DNA from: Hydrogenophaga sp. NFH-34 | GTDB taxonomy: Bacteria; Pseudomonadota; Gammaproteobacteria; Burkholderiales; Burkholderiaceae_C | Direction of reading: 5' to 3' | Assembly (NCBI RefSeq): GCF_021401345.1 | Contig: NZ_JACBGE010000008.1 | Coordinates: 121,548 to 185,547, forward strand | Length of the DNA: 64,000 nt | Part shown: positions 1 through 8,234 of the stretch, piece after piece | How the letters are laid out: each line of letters opens with the position of its first letter | How positions within the stretch are numbered: position 1 is the stretch's first letter | Notes under the pieces: model-generated | Told to the model about the DNA's origin: nothing | Seen by the model: the letters and a program-made list of their open reading frames with translations, nothing else | Database searches by the model: none | Translations under genes and position numbers: made by a program

Positions 1-1
1 C

Positions 2-76
2 AAGCGCTGGCTCAACCGCCAGCGCGAGGCGCCGCGCCCGGTGCGGGCGGACCGCGATCCGGACGACTACGCCTGA
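2..76 (+). CDS. C-terminal end of an unidentified protein (cut by window edge)
   Basis: A frame open from the window edge encodes 24 residues and stops with TGA at 74-76. The visible tail is basic and then acidic (starts KRWLNRQ, ends DPDDYA). It converges with the nitronate monooxygenase-like gene on the other strand, and the two overlap by about 10 bases. The piece is too short to assign a family. Confidence 0.55.
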   Translation, partial: KRWLNRQREAPRPVRADRDPDDYA

Positions 77-1437
77 GCCGGCGCGGGCCGGTGGTAGTGC
101 CGGGTGATGGCGGCGACTTCCACCGAGTAGCCGGCGTACCAGCGCTCGCGGCCGAGTTGCTGCGCCATCAGGTGATCGGCGTGCTGCTTCCAGGCGCGGA
201 TGCTCGCCTCGTCGGGCCAGTAGGACAGGGCCACTTCCTGATCGCCTTCGGTCACGGCCACGAAATCCAGGCAGCCGAACCGGGTGAGCGCCAGTTCGCG
301 CAATTGGGCGGCGGTGGCGCTGTATTCGGCATCGAGCGCCCGGGCCGTGGCGCGAAAGATCACCACGTGGCGGGCCACCGCCGGAAAGCCCTGCAGCAGT
401 TCGCGGGTGATGTCGGCGGCCGGTGCGCTGCGGCAACCACGGGCGTTCTGGCCGCTCCACAGCGGTGAAAAATCGCCACTGCCCTGTTTTTCCCCATGCG
501 CGCGCAGCGGCGCGATGGCGGCGGTGGCGGTCGGGAAGGCGGGTGCGGCCGGGTTCAGCGGCCCCAGTTCGCGCATCAAGCGGTTGACGATGCCACGCGC
601 CGGCCGGCCGCTGAACAGCGTGGTCAGCTGGGTGTGGCGGGCCGCCTCGCTTTGCAGCGCGGCGCGGTGGATGGGGGACGTCAGCGCCTCGTCGCTGCAC
701 AGGTAGGCCGTGCCCACCTGCACGCCGGCCGCGCCCAGCGCCAGCGCGGCGCGCACGCCGGCCGCGTCGGCGATGCCGCCGGCGGCGATCACCGGCACGT
801 TCACCGCCGCCACGATTTGCGGCAGCAGGGCGAAGGTGCCGACCTGGGTTGTGAGGTCGTCGGTGCGGAACATGCCGCGGTGGCCGCCGGCCTCGATACC
901 CTGTGCGATCACGGCATCGACGCCGTGGGCTTCGAGCCAGAGGGCTTCTTCCACGGTGGTGGCCGACGACAGCACCACGCTGCCCCAGCCCTTGACGCGG
1001 GCCAGCAGGTCGGGTGCCGGTAGGCCGAAATGGAAGCTCACGATGGGCGGGCGGAACGGCTCCACCAGATCGGCCACGGTGTGGCTGAAGGGCACGCGGC
1101 CCGCGCCCGCCGGCACGGCGTCGATGTCCAGCCCCGCCTCGGCGTAAAAGGGCGCCAGGGTCTCGCGCCAGCGGGCTTCGCGCGCCGCGTCGGGCTCGGG
1201 CGGCGTGTGGCAGAAGAAGTTGACGTTCCATGGCCGGTTGGTGCCTTGCGACAGCCGGGTCAGCTCCTGCGTCAGCGCTTCGGGCGCGAGCATCGCGGCG
1301 GGCAGCGCGCCGATGCCGCCGGCCTGGCACACCGCCAGGGCCAGCGCCGAACCCTGGGAGCCCGCCATGGGGGCTTGCAGCAGCAGGGGGCCGTGGGTCA
1401 GGAGCGTGTGCAGGGGGGTGGGGGCGGTCGATGGCAT
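67..1437 (-). CDS. Nitronate monooxygenase-like FMN enzyme fused to an ABM-type domain
   Basis: The 456-residue protein has an N-terminal TIM-barrel of the nitronate monooxygenase / 2-nitropropane dioxygenase family: a QAPMAG start strand, GIEAGGHRG near residue 180 and an AAGGI FMN-phosphate loop near 218. Family members oxidise nitronates with FMN. From about residue 365 to 445 follows a second domain resembling antibiotic-biosynthesis monooxygenase (ABM) proteins, with a pattern like VALSYWPDEASIRAWKQ; such domains usually stand alone. I chose the ATG at 1437 because the upstream ATG at 1500 would lie inside the palindrome in front of hpaR. The gene diverges from hpaR, so it may be controlled from the same site. 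Its substrate is not evident. Confidence 0.85.
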   Translation of the reverse strand: MPSTAPTPLHTLLTHGPLLLQAPMAGSQGSALALAVCQAGGIGALPAAMLAPEALTQELTRLSQGTNRPWNVNFFCHTPPEPDAAREARWRETLAPFYAEAGLDIDAVPAGAGRVPFSHTVADLVEPFRPPIVSFHFGLPAPDLLARVKGWGSVVLSSATTVEEALWLEAHGVDAVIAQGIEAGGHRGMFRTDDLTTQVGTFALLPQIVAAVNVPVIAAGGIADAAGVRAALALGAAGVQVGTAYLCSDEALTSPIHRAALQSEAARHTQLTTLFSGRPARGIVNRLMRELGPLNPAAPAFPTATAAIAPLRAHGEKQGSGDFSPLWSGQNARGCRSAPAADITRELLQGFPAVARHVVIFRATARALDAEYSATAAQLRELALTRFGCLDFVAVTEGDQEVALSYWPDEASIRAWKQHADHLMAQQLGRERWYAGYSVEVAAITRHYHRPAPAQA

Positions 1438-1498
1438 GGCGGCATTGTCGCGCCCGGCAGCCTTCAGGGTTAACCCGGATGGGTGGGGGTCGGCAATC

Positions 1499-1514
1499 AT
1501 TTAATATATTAAAT
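1499..1514. promoter_or_regulatory. Perfect 16-bp palindrome, probable HpaR (MarR) operator
   Basis: ATTTAATATATTAAAT is a perfect AT-rich palindrome in GC-rich surroundings and ends two bases before the hpaR ATG. MarR-family repressors bind such palindromes in divergent promoters, so autoregulation of hpaR and control of the divergent gene is the natural inference. The site leaves almost no room for a ribosome binding site, so the hpaR message may be nearly leaderless or start further upstream. Confidence 0.6.
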
Positions 1515-1516
1515 AA

Positions 1517-1999
1517 ATGAGCGAGCCCAACCCATCCTTTGTCCACCGCAACCTGCCGCGCCTGCTGCTCGAAGCGCGCGAGGCCGTGATGCAGCACACC
1601 CGCCCCAGTCTGCGCGAGCACGGCCTGTCGGACCAGCAGTGGCGCGTGCTGCGCGTGTTGGGTGAGCACGCGCGCGAGCCGGCCGGCGTCGAAACCGGCC
1701 GCGTGGCGCGCGAGGCACTGCTGCTCGGCCCCAGCCTGACCGGCGTGCTCAACCGCATGGAGCGCGACGGCCTGATCGCCCGCAACCGCTGCCCGCAGGA
1801 CGCGCGCCGCACCGTGGTGCGCGCCACGCCCGCAGGGCTGGAGCTGGTGCGCGCGCTGTCCCAGACCATCGAATCGCACTACCAGTGGATGGAGGCGCAA
1901 CTGGGCAAGCAGCGCCTGGCGCAGCTGTACGACCTGCTGGACGACGTGATCGCGCTGGAGGCACCGGGGGGTGTCGAGGCCGACCAGATCGAGGAATGA
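1517..1999 (+). CDS. hpaR: HpaR, MarR-family repressor of homoprotocatechuate catabolism
   Basis: This 160-residue winged-helix protein has the typical MarR order: N-terminal helix, LSDQQWRVLRVL, a recognition helix around GPSLTGVLNRMERDGL, and a wing with DARRTVVRATPAG. HpaR proteins repress hpa operons until the ring-cleavage pathway intermediates appear. It sits immediately before hpaG1 with only a few bases between, so it is probably co-transcribed with the operon it controls. The palindrome at 1499-1514 is its likely operator. Confidence 0.9.
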   Translation: MSEPNPSFVHRNLPRLLLEAREAVMQHTRPSLREHGLSDQQWRVLRVLGEHAREPAGVETGRVAREALLLGPSLTGVLNRMERDGLIARNRCPQDARRTVVRATPAGLELVRALSQTIESHYQWMEAQLGKQRLAQLYDLLDDVIALEAPGGVEADQIEE

Positions 2000-2006
2000 A
2001 ACCCGC

Positions 2007-2651
2007 ATGAATCCCCAACCCTATCTTCCTGGTGGCACCGTCTACGGCACGCTGCTGAACTTCCGGCGCGAACACGCGCTGTGGGCGCCGCGCATGCACG
2101 AGGCGCCCTACAAGTCGCCGCCACAGGCCCCGGTGCTCTACATCAAGACCGCGAACACCTTCACGCGCGCTGGTCAGCCCATCGCGCTGCCCGGGGGCGT
2201 GGCCGAAGTCGAGGTCGCGGCCAGCCTGGGGCTGGTGGCCGGCGAGGGCGGTGTGGTGGCGGGTGCGGTGCTGCTGAACGACGTGGCCATTGCGCACGAA
2301 AGTTACTACCGCCCGCCGGTCAAGTACCGCTGCGTGGACGGTTTCCTGGGTGTGGGGGGCGCGGTGCGGCCGGTCACGGACCTGGGCGAACTCGCCGCGC
2401 TGGTGCTGGAGCTGCGCGTGGATGGCGTGATGCGCCAGCGCACCGCCCTGGCCGACCTGGTGCGCGACGTGGCCACGCTGTGGGCCGACGTGAACGCCTT
2501 CCAGTCGATGCGGGCCGGCGACGTGCTGATGGTCGGCACCGACTGCCTGGACGACGGTTCGCGGCCGCGGGTGAAAAGGGGGGATTCGGTCGAGATCACC
2601 GCGACGGGCTTCAGCCCGCTGGTCAATGGTTTTGTGGGAGAGAACGCATGA
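2007..2651 (+). CDS. hpaG1: HpaG1, N-terminal-type isomerase/decarboxylase subunit (FAH fold)
   Basis: 214 residues of the fumarylacetoacetate hydrolase fold. In enterobacteria HpaG is one fused protein that decarboxylates 5-oxopent-3-ene-1,2,5-tricarboxylate and isomerises the product in homoprotocatechuate degradation. Here the two halves are separate genes. The ATG at 2007 follows the hpaR stop by 7 bases, and the 3' end overlaps the hpaG2 start by ATGA. The motif HESYYRPPVKYRCVDGF and the pairing with hpaG2 support the call. Confidence 0.85.
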   Translation: MNPQPYLPGGTVYGTLLNFRREHALWAPRMHEAPYKSPPQAPVLYIKTANTFTRAGQPIALPGGVAEVEVAASLGLVAGEGGVVAGAVLLNDVAIAHESYYRPPVKYRCVDGFLGVGGAVRPVTDLGELAALVLELRVDGVMRQRTALADLVRDVATLWADVNAFQSMRAGDVLMVGTDCLDDGSRPRVKRGDSVEITATGFSPLVNGFVGENA

Positions 2652-3421
2652 AAAGAGCCCGCATTGCCTGGGCCGGCGCGGTCCACGACGCCGTCGAGAA
2701 CCGCGGCGAACTCGAACTGCTCACACCCACTTTCCAAGGCCGGCGCGTCGGCTTTGACGAAGTGGTCTGGCTGCCACCGCTGTCGCCGATCAACCGTCCG
2801 CGCACCGTGCTGGCACTGGGCCTGAACTACGCCGACCACGCCAAGGAACTCGCCTTCAAGGCGCCCGAAGAACCGCTGGCCTTCGTCAAGGGCGAGGCCT
2901 CGCTCATCGGCCACCGCGCCTTCACCGTGCGGCCCGACGGCGTGAACTTCATGCACTACGAATGTGAGCTGGCGGTGGTGATCGGCCGGCCCGCCAAACG
3001 CGTGAAGACGGCCGACGCCCTGCAATACGTCGCTGGCTACACGGTGGCCAACGACTACGCGATCCGCGACTATCTGGAAAACTGGTACCGCCCCAACCTC
3101 CGGGTCAAGAACCGCGACACCTGCACCCCCATCGGCCCCTGGCTGGTGGACGCGGCCGATGTGCCCGACCCCATGAACCTCGCGCTGCGCACCACCGTCA
3201 ACGGGAAGCTCACACAGCAGGGGAACACGAAAGACATGATCTTCGACGTCGCCACGCTGATCGAATACTTCAGCGGCTTCATGACGCTCATGCCTGGCGA
3301 CCTCATCCTGACCGGCACGCCCGACGGCGTGGTCGACTGCCAGCCGGGCGACGTGATCGTCACCGAGATCGATGGCATCGGCTCGCTCACCAACACCATC
3401 ACCTCCGAAAGCAAGGCATGA
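2648..3421 (+). CDS. hpaG2: HpaG2, C-terminal-type isomerase/decarboxylase subunit (FAH fold)
   Basis: 257 residues with the classic FAH signature: ALGLNYADHAKE, an E-x-E metal motif in MHYECELAVVIG, and LILTGTPDGV near the C-terminus. It is the second half of the HpaG activity, acting after ring cleavage and oxidation of homoprotocatechuate. The start overlaps the hpaG1 stop and the end overlaps the hpaE start, both by ATGA, which suggests translational coupling in one operon. Confidence 0.9.
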   Translation: MKRARIAWAGAVHDAVENRGELELLTPTFQGRRVGFDEVVWLPPLSPINRPRTVLALGLNYADHAKELAFKAPEEPLAFVKGEASLIGHRAFTVRPDGVNFMHYECELAVVIGRPAKRVKTADALQYVAGYTVANDYAIRDYLENWYRPNLRVKNRDTCTPIGPWLVDAADVPDPMNLALRTTVNGKLTQQGNTKDMIFDVATLIEYFSGFMTLMPGDLILTGTPDGVVDCQPGDVIVTEIDGIGSLTNTITSESKA

Positions 3422-4893
3422 CGCAACGCATCGATCACCTCATCAACGGCAAAGCGGTTGCCGGCACCGATTACTTCGAAACGATCAACCCCGCCACGCA
3501 AGGCGTGCTCGCCGAGGTCGCTTCGGGCACTGAGGCGGAAGTGAATGCCGCGGTGCAGGCGGCCAAGGACGCCTTTCCCGCCTGGGCCGGCCTGCCCGCG
3601 ACCGAGCGCGCCAAGAAGATCCGCGCGCTGGGCGACCTGATCGCCAAGCACGTGCCCGAGATCGCGAAGACCGAGACCGAAGACACCGGCCAGGTGATCG
3701 CGCAGACCGGCAAGCAGTTGATCCCGCGCGCGTCGGACAACTTCTATTACTTCGCCGAGATGTGCACCCGGGTCGACGGCCACACCTACCCCACGCCCAC
3801 GCACCTGAACTACACGCTGTTCCACCCGGTCGGTGTCTGCGCACTCATCAGCCCGTGGAACGTGCCCTTCATGACCGCCACCTGGAAGGTGGCGCCCTGT
3901 CTGGCCTTCGGCAACACGGCGGTGCTGAAGATGAGCGAACTCAGCCCGCTGACCGCCGCGCGCCTGGGCGAGCTGGCGCTGGAGGCCGGCCTCCCGGCCG
4001 GGGTGCTCAACGTGGTGCACGGCTTCGGCAAGGAAGCGGGCGAGCCGCTGTGTGCCCACCCCGACGTGCGCGCCATCAGCTTCACCGGCTCCACCGCGAC
4101 CGGCAACCGCATCGTCAAGGCCGCGGGCCTGAAGAAGTTCAGCATGGAGCTGGGAGGCAAGAGCCCGTTCGTCATCTTCGACGACGCCGACCTGGACCGC
4201 GCGCTGGACGCCGCCGTGTTCATGATCTTCAGCAACAACGGCGAGCGCTGCACGGCTGGCTCGCGCATCCTGGTGCAGCAGAGCATCTATGCCGACTTCG
4301 TGGCGAAGTTCACCGAGCGCGCCAAGCGCATCGTGGTGGGCGACCCGCTGGATGAGAAGACCACCATCGGCCCGATGATCAGCCCGGCGCATCTGGCCAA
4401 GGTGCGCAGCTACATCGAACTGGGCCCGAAGGAAGGCGCGACCCTGCTGTGCGGCGGGATCGACCGGCCGTCGTATGCGACCGAGCTGCCGGCGCATGTG
4501 GCGGGCGGCAACTACGTGTGGCCGACCGTGTTTGCCGACGTGGACAACCGCATGAAGATCGCGCAAGACGAGATCTTCGGCCCGGTGGCCTGTCTGATCC
4601 CGTTCAAGGACGAGGCGGATGCGATTCGCATCGCCAACGACATCGCCTATGGGCTGTCGAGCTACGTCTGGACTGAGAACATCGGCAAGGCGCACCGGGT
4701 TGCGGCCGCCGTGGAAGCGGGCATGTGTTTCGTGAACTCGCAGAACGTGCGCGATCTGCGGCAGCCCTTCGGCGGCACCAAGGCCAGCGGCACCGGGCGC
4801 GAAGGCGGCACCTGGAGTTACGAGGTGTTCCTGGAGCCCAAGAACGTCGCTGTCTCTTTGGGTTCGCACCACATTCCGCATTGGGGTGTTTGA
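3418..4893 (+). CDS. hpaE: HpaE, 5-carboxymethyl-2-hydroxymuconate semialdehyde dehydrogenase
   Basis: 491-residue NAD-dependent aldehyde dehydrogenase. The general base glutamate lies in MELGGKSP (E244) and the catalytic cysteine in GERCTAGS (C278). The position in an hpa operon between hpaG2 and hpaD identifies it as the enzyme oxidising the ring-cleavage product CHMS to CHM. It overlaps hpaG2 by four bases. The downstream gap of about 350 bases holds two structured repeats. Confidence 0.92.
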   Translation: MTQRIDHLINGKAVAGTDYFETINPATQGVLAEVASGTEAEVNAAVQAAKDAFPAWAGLPATERAKKIRALGDLIAKHVPEIAKTETEDTGQVIAQTGKQLIPRASDNFYYFAEMCTRVDGHTYPTPTHLNYTLFHPVGVCALISPWNVPFMTATWKVAPCLAFGNTAVLKMSELSPLTAARLGELALEAGLPAGVLNVVHGFGKEAGEPLCAHPDVRAISFTGSTATGNRIVKAAGLKKFSMELGGKSPFVIFDDADLDRALDAAVFMIFSNNGERCTAGSRILVQQSIYADFVAKFTERAKRIVVGDPLDEKTTIGPMISPAHLAKVRSYIELGPKEGATLLCGGIDRPSYATELPAHVAGGNYVWPTVFADVDNRMKIAQDEIFGPVACLIPFKDEADAIRIANDIAYGLSSYVWTENIGKAHRVAAAVEAGMCFVNSQNVRDLRQPFGGTKASGTGREGGTWSYEVFLEPKNVAVSLGSHHIPHWGV

Positions 4894-4928
4894 TTTGCGC
4901 TCCTTTGTTTCGCTCACAGACCCGGGCG

Positions 4929-5034
4929 GAATGGCGATCGCGGGGTACACGACTCCGCGAATGTCCCCCGAAATGGGCTGCGCCCATTTCTCCTCCTTTA
5001 TTTCGCTGCGTCGTGCACCCCACACTCGCCATTC
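4929..5034 (-). repeat. Structured repeat element, copy 1 (nested hairpins)
   Basis: An outer inverted repeat (GAATGGCGA at 4929-4937 with TCGCCATTC at 5026-5034, and 4942-4953 with 5010-5021, one mismatch) encloses an inner perfect hairpin of 9-base arms, GAAATGGGC at 4970 and GCCCATTTC at 4982, loop TGC. Read on the minus strand, the unpaired parts are CGCAGCGAAATAAAGGAGGA and GGGGGACATTCGCGGAG. These parts match copy 2, while the stems differ. No coding sequence was recognised in this gap. Confidence 0.75.
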
Positions 5035-5077
5035 AGAAACGATGGTGGCGCGCGACGGTCGTGTGCCGATGCGCAGC

Positions 5078-5183
5078 GAGAAGGCGGCGACGGGTGTGTG
5101 CCGCAGCGAAGTAAAGGAGGAGGGTTTTGCGCAGCAAAACCCGGGGGACATGAGCGGAGGCACACACCCGTCGCCGCTTTCTC
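5078..5183 (+). repeat. Structured repeat element, copy 2 (nested hairpins)
   Basis: Outer arms of 25 bases (5078-5102 with 5159-5183, 24 of 25 complementary) enclose an inner perfect hairpin, GGGTTTTGC at 5122 and GCAAAACCC at 5134, loop GCA. The single-stranded parts CGCAGCGAAGTAAAGGAGGA and GGGGGACATGAGCGGAG are nearly identical to copy 1, which lies in opposite orientation. The stem sequences are unrelated to copy 1 but remain self-complementary. Between hpaE and hpaD it could act as an RNA processing or attenuation element. Confidence 0.75.
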
Positions 5184-5241
5184 CGAACACAAGTCAGCCA
5201 AGAAACAGCAGCCAACCAACAAAGCAACGGAGACAAGACAA

Positions 5242-6168
5242 ATGGGCAAAGTAGCACTGGTCGGCAAGATCACCCACGTCCCCTCGATGTACCTCAGCGA
5301 ACTCGACGGCCCGCGCAAAGGTACCCGCCAGGATGCCATCGACGGCCACAAAGAGATTGCGCGCCGCTGCAAGGCACTGGGCGTCGACACCATCGTCGTC
5401 TTCGACACCCACTGGCTTGTCAACGCCAACTACCACCTCAACTGCGCGCCCCACTGGTCCGGCACCTACACCAGCAACGAACTGCCGCACTTCATCAGCA
5501 ACATGGGCTACGCCATCCCCGGCAACCCCGAGCTCGGCCAACTGCTGGCGAAGGTGGCCAATGAACACGGCGTCGAAACCCTGGCCCACCACGCCACCAC
5601 GCTCGGCCCCGAGTACGGAACCCTCGTGCCCATGCGGTACATGAACGCCGACCAGCACTTCAAGGCGGTCTCGGTCTCGGCCCTGTGTACCTCGCACTAC
5701 CTCAACGACAGCGCCCGCCTCGGCTGGGCCATGCGCAAGGCTGTCGAAGAGCATTACGACGGCACGGTGGCGTTCCTCGCCAGCGGCAGCCTCAGCCACC
5801 GCTTCGCGCAGAACGGCCTCGCGCCCGAGTTCGCGTTCAAGATCTGGAGCCCCTTCCTCGAACACCTGGACCAGGAGGTCATCCGCATGTGGAAGGCTGG
5901 CGAGTGGAAGGCCTTCTGCGAGATGCTGCCCGAGTACGCCAGCAAGGGCCACGGTGAAGGCTTCATGCACGACACGGCCATGATGCTCGGCGTGCTGGGC
6001 TGGAGCGAATACACCGGGCAGGCGGATGTCGTCACGCCGTACTTCGGCGCCAGCGGTACCGGCCAGATGAATGTGCTGTTCCCGGTGCTGCCGGTCAGCG
6101 GCGCGGCCATTCCGCCAGCCGTGGCCTCGCGCGCGGACGGCTACACCTCGGTGGCCACGAGACTCTGA
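5242..6168 (+). CDS. hpaD: HpaD, 3,4-dihydroxyphenylacetate 2,3-dioxygenase (LigB type)
   Basis: 308-residue class III extradiol dioxygenase that opens the homoprotocatechuate ring to CHMS using Fe(II). Conserved histidines occur in KITHVPSM and FDTHW, and SGSLSHRF is typical of the LigB fold. The ATG at 5242 follows a GGAG-type site; an upstream in-frame extension would run through the repeat element and is unlikely. It is followed after two bases by hpaF. Confidence 0.92.
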   Translation: MGKVALVGKITHVPSMYLSELDGPRKGTRQDAIDGHKEIARRCKALGVDTIVVFDTHWLVNANYHLNCAPHWSGTYTSNELPHFISNMGYAIPGNPELGQLLAKVANEHGVETLAHHATTLGPEYGTLVPMRYMNADQHFKAVSVSALCTSHYLNDSARLGWAMRKAVEEHYDGTVAFLASGSLSHRFAQNGLAPEFAFKIWSPFLEHLDQEVIRMWKAGEWKAFCEMLPEYASKGHGEGFMHDTAMMLGVLGWSEYTGQADVVTPYFGASGTGQMNVLFPVLPVSGAAIPPAVASRADGYTSVATRL

Positions 6169-6170
6169 AC

Positions 6171-6617
6171 ATGCCCCATCTCGTCATCCTCTACACCCAC
6201 AACCTCGACCAGCCCCTGGACCAGGGGGGCGCCGACATGCGCGGCCTGTGTCGTGCCCTCGCCGACGCCATGCTGGCGGTGCGCGACGAGCAGGACCAAC
6301 AGGTCTTCCCCACCGGGGGCACGCGCGTGCTGGCCTACCCGGCCGCGCACTGCGCGGTGTCGGATGGTGGCGCCGCCGGTGAGGCGGCGGGCATGGGGGG
6401 CGACTACGCGTTTGTCTACCTGAACCTGCGCATGGGCCGGGGCCGCAGCGCTGCCGTGCACCAGCGGGTGGGCGCAGCGCTGCACGCGGTGGTGAAAACC
6501 CGGTTCGCCGAGCAACTCGCCCGCCGTCCCATCGGCATCACCGTGCAGGTGGACGAAGGCCACGAGGTCTTCGACGCCAAGACCAGCTCGCTGCATCCCC
6601 TGTTTCCGAAGAAGTGA
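6171..6617 (+). CDS. hpaF: HpaF, 5-carboxymethyl-2-hydroxymuconate delta-isomerase
   Basis: 148 residues, slightly longer than the usual ~126-130. The protein begins MPHLVIL, so Pro1 becomes the catalytic base after Met removal, as in the tautomerase superfamily. It isomerises CHM to the ketone form (COHED) before decarboxylation by HpaG. It sits two bases behind hpaD and nine before hpaH. Confidence 0.85.
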   Translation: MPHLVILYTHNLDQPLDQGGADMRGLCRALADAMLAVRDEQDQQVFPTGGTRVLAYPAAHCAVSDGGAAGEAAGMGGDYAFVYLNLRMGRGRSAAVHQRVGAALHAVVKTRFAEQLARRPIGITVQVDEGHEVFDAKTSSLHPLFPKK

Positions 6618-6625
6618 GTAGTCCC

Positions 6626-7453
6626 ATGTTCGACGACACCCTTGTCCAGCAGCTCGCCGCCGAGCTGCAACACGCCCAGCAGACCCGCACCCAGGTCGAG
6701 CACTTCTCCAAGCGCCACCCCGGCATGACCGTCGAAGACGGCTACCGCATCGGCCGCGCCTGGGTGGATCTGGAGAAGGCTGCCGGCAAAAAGGTCATCG
6801 GCCACAAGATCGGCCTGACCAGCCGCGCCATGCAGATCAGCAGCCAGATCGACGAGCCCGATTACGGCACCCTGCTCGACTACATGCTCTACACCGCCCA
6901 GGCCGGCGAGGTGCTGGAGATTCCGGTGAAGAACTTCATCGCCCCGCGCGTGGAGGTCGAGCTGGCCTTCGTGCTCAAGGCGCCGCTGGCCGGCCCCAAC
7001 GTGACGGTGGACGACGTGCTGGCCGCCACCGCGTACATCACCCCCGCCATCGAGATCATCGACGCGCGCATCGAGCAGTTCGACCGCCACACGAAAGTGA
7101 TGCGCAAGGTCTACGACACCATCAGCGACAACGCGGCCAACGCCGGCATCGTCATCGGTGCCGGTAATCCCACCTTCCGTGCCGACCCGCGCGCCACCAA
7201 CCGCCCCTGGTGCGGTGCCATCCTGCGGCAGAACGGCGCGGTCGAAGAAACGGGCCTGGCCGCCGGCGTGCAGGGCGACCCGGCCATCGGCATCGCCTGG
7301 CTGGCCAACAAACTGGCGCCCTGGGGCGAAGGGCTGGCAGTGGGCGAGATCGTGCTGGCCGGCAGCTTCACGCGGCCGGTGGCGGCGAAAGCGGGCGACC
7401 TGTTCGAGGCCGACTACGGCCCGCTGGGCTGTTTGAAGTTCAAGTTCATCTGA
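6626..7453 (+). CDS. hpaH: HpaH, 2-oxo-hept-4-ene-1,7-dioate hydratase
   Basis: 275-residue member of the MhpD/DmpE hydratase family. It carries the metal-binding E-x-E in VEVELAFVL and EIIDAR further on. It adds water to 2-oxohept-3-ene-1,7-dioate to give the substrate of HpaI. I chose the ATG at 6626; a GTG at 6614 that overlaps the hpaF stop is an alternative. Confidence 0.88.
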   Translation: MFDDTLVQQLAAELQHAQQTRTQVEHFSKRHPGMTVEDGYRIGRAWVDLEKAAGKKVIGHKIGLTSRAMQISSQIDEPDYGTLLDYMLYTAQAGEVLEIPVKNFIAPRVEVELAFVLKAPLAGPNVTVDDVLAATAYITPAIEIIDARIEQFDRHTKVMRKVYDTISDNAANAGIVIGAGNPTFRADPRATNRPWCGAILRQNGAVEETGLAAGVQGDPAIGIAWLANKLAPWGEGLAVGEIVLAGSFTRPVAAKAGDLFEADYGPLGCLKFKFI

Positions 7454-7472
7454 TCGACCGAAGGAGACCCGA

Positions 7473-8234
7473 ATGGCCGACGCTTTCCTCAAACCCGCCC
7501 GCTTCAGCGACGCCGAATGGGCCGCGCGCGTGCAGCTCGCCGCCTGCTACCGCATCTTTGCCCACCTGGGCTGGGCCGAGCTGATCTACAACCACATCTC
7601 GCTGCGCGTGCCCGGGCCCGACGAGCACTTCCTCATCAACCCCTTCGGCCTGCACTACACCGAGGTCACTGCGTCCAACCTGGTCAAGGTGGACGTGGAC
7701 GGCAACATCATCGGCAATCACGACTGGCCGATCAACCCGGCCGGCTTCACCTTCCACGGCGCCATCCACGCCACGCTGCCCGACGCGCACTGCGTGATCC
7801 ATGTGCACACCACGCCGACCATGGCCGTGTGTTGCAGCGAAGAAGGCCTGAGCTTCACCAACTTCTACGCCGCGCAGCTCTGGGAGAAGGTCGCCTACCA
7901 CGACTTCGAGGGCATCACCGTGCACCTGGAAGAAGGGCAACGCATCCTCGCCAGCGCCAACGGAAAACCGGTGCTGCTGCTGCGCAACCACGGCCCTGTG
8001 GTCATCGGTCACACACTGGCGCAGGCCTTCAACCTCATGTGGCTGGTGCAGCGCGCGTGCGAGATCCAGGTGGCCTCGGCCACGCTGGGCCAACAGCGCC
8101 AGATTCCGGTGCCGGTGCTCGAAGGCTGTGTGCGAGACTCGCTCAACTTCAATCCGAAATATGGCGCCGGTGAAGATTCCTTCGCCGCCATGCAGCGCCT
8201 GATCGACCGCATCGACCCGGGCTACCGCGCATGA
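7473..8234 (+). CDS. Class II aldolase/adducin family protein
   Basis: 253 residues with the intact zinc site of the family: H110-x-H112 in HVHTTP and H173 in NHGPVV. Members catalyse aldol cleavage or decarboxylation of hydroxy acids and sugar phosphates. It lies within the hpa operon 19 bases after hpaH and overlaps the next gene by ATGA, so it is co-transcribed with the pathway. It is not part of the textbook hpa set. A role on a side product or a related aromatic acid is inference. Confidence 0.85.
   Translation: MADAFLKPARFSDAEWAARVQLAACYRIFAHLGWAELIYNHISLRVPGPDEHFLINPFGLHYTEVTASNLVKVDVDGNIIGNHDWPINPAGFTFHGAIHATLPDAHCVIHVHTTPTMAVCCSEEGLSFTNFYAAQLWEKVAYHDFEGITVHLEEGQRILASANGKPVLLLRNHGPVVIGHTLAQAFNLMWLVQRACEIQVASATLGQQRQIPVPVLEGCVRDSLNFNPKYGAGEDSFAAMQRLIDRIDPGYRA

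Noticed and set aside
1438..1500. Longer N-terminus for the nitronate monooxygenase-like gene (ATG at 1500)
   Set aside because: The extension would start inside the palindrome before hpaR, and the domain begins well after the ATG at 1437.
3070..5190. Long minus-strand open frame across hpaG2, hpaE and the repeat gap
   Set aside because: It covers three unambiguous plus-strand features and has low-complexity composition; it is a shadow of GC-rich coding sequence.
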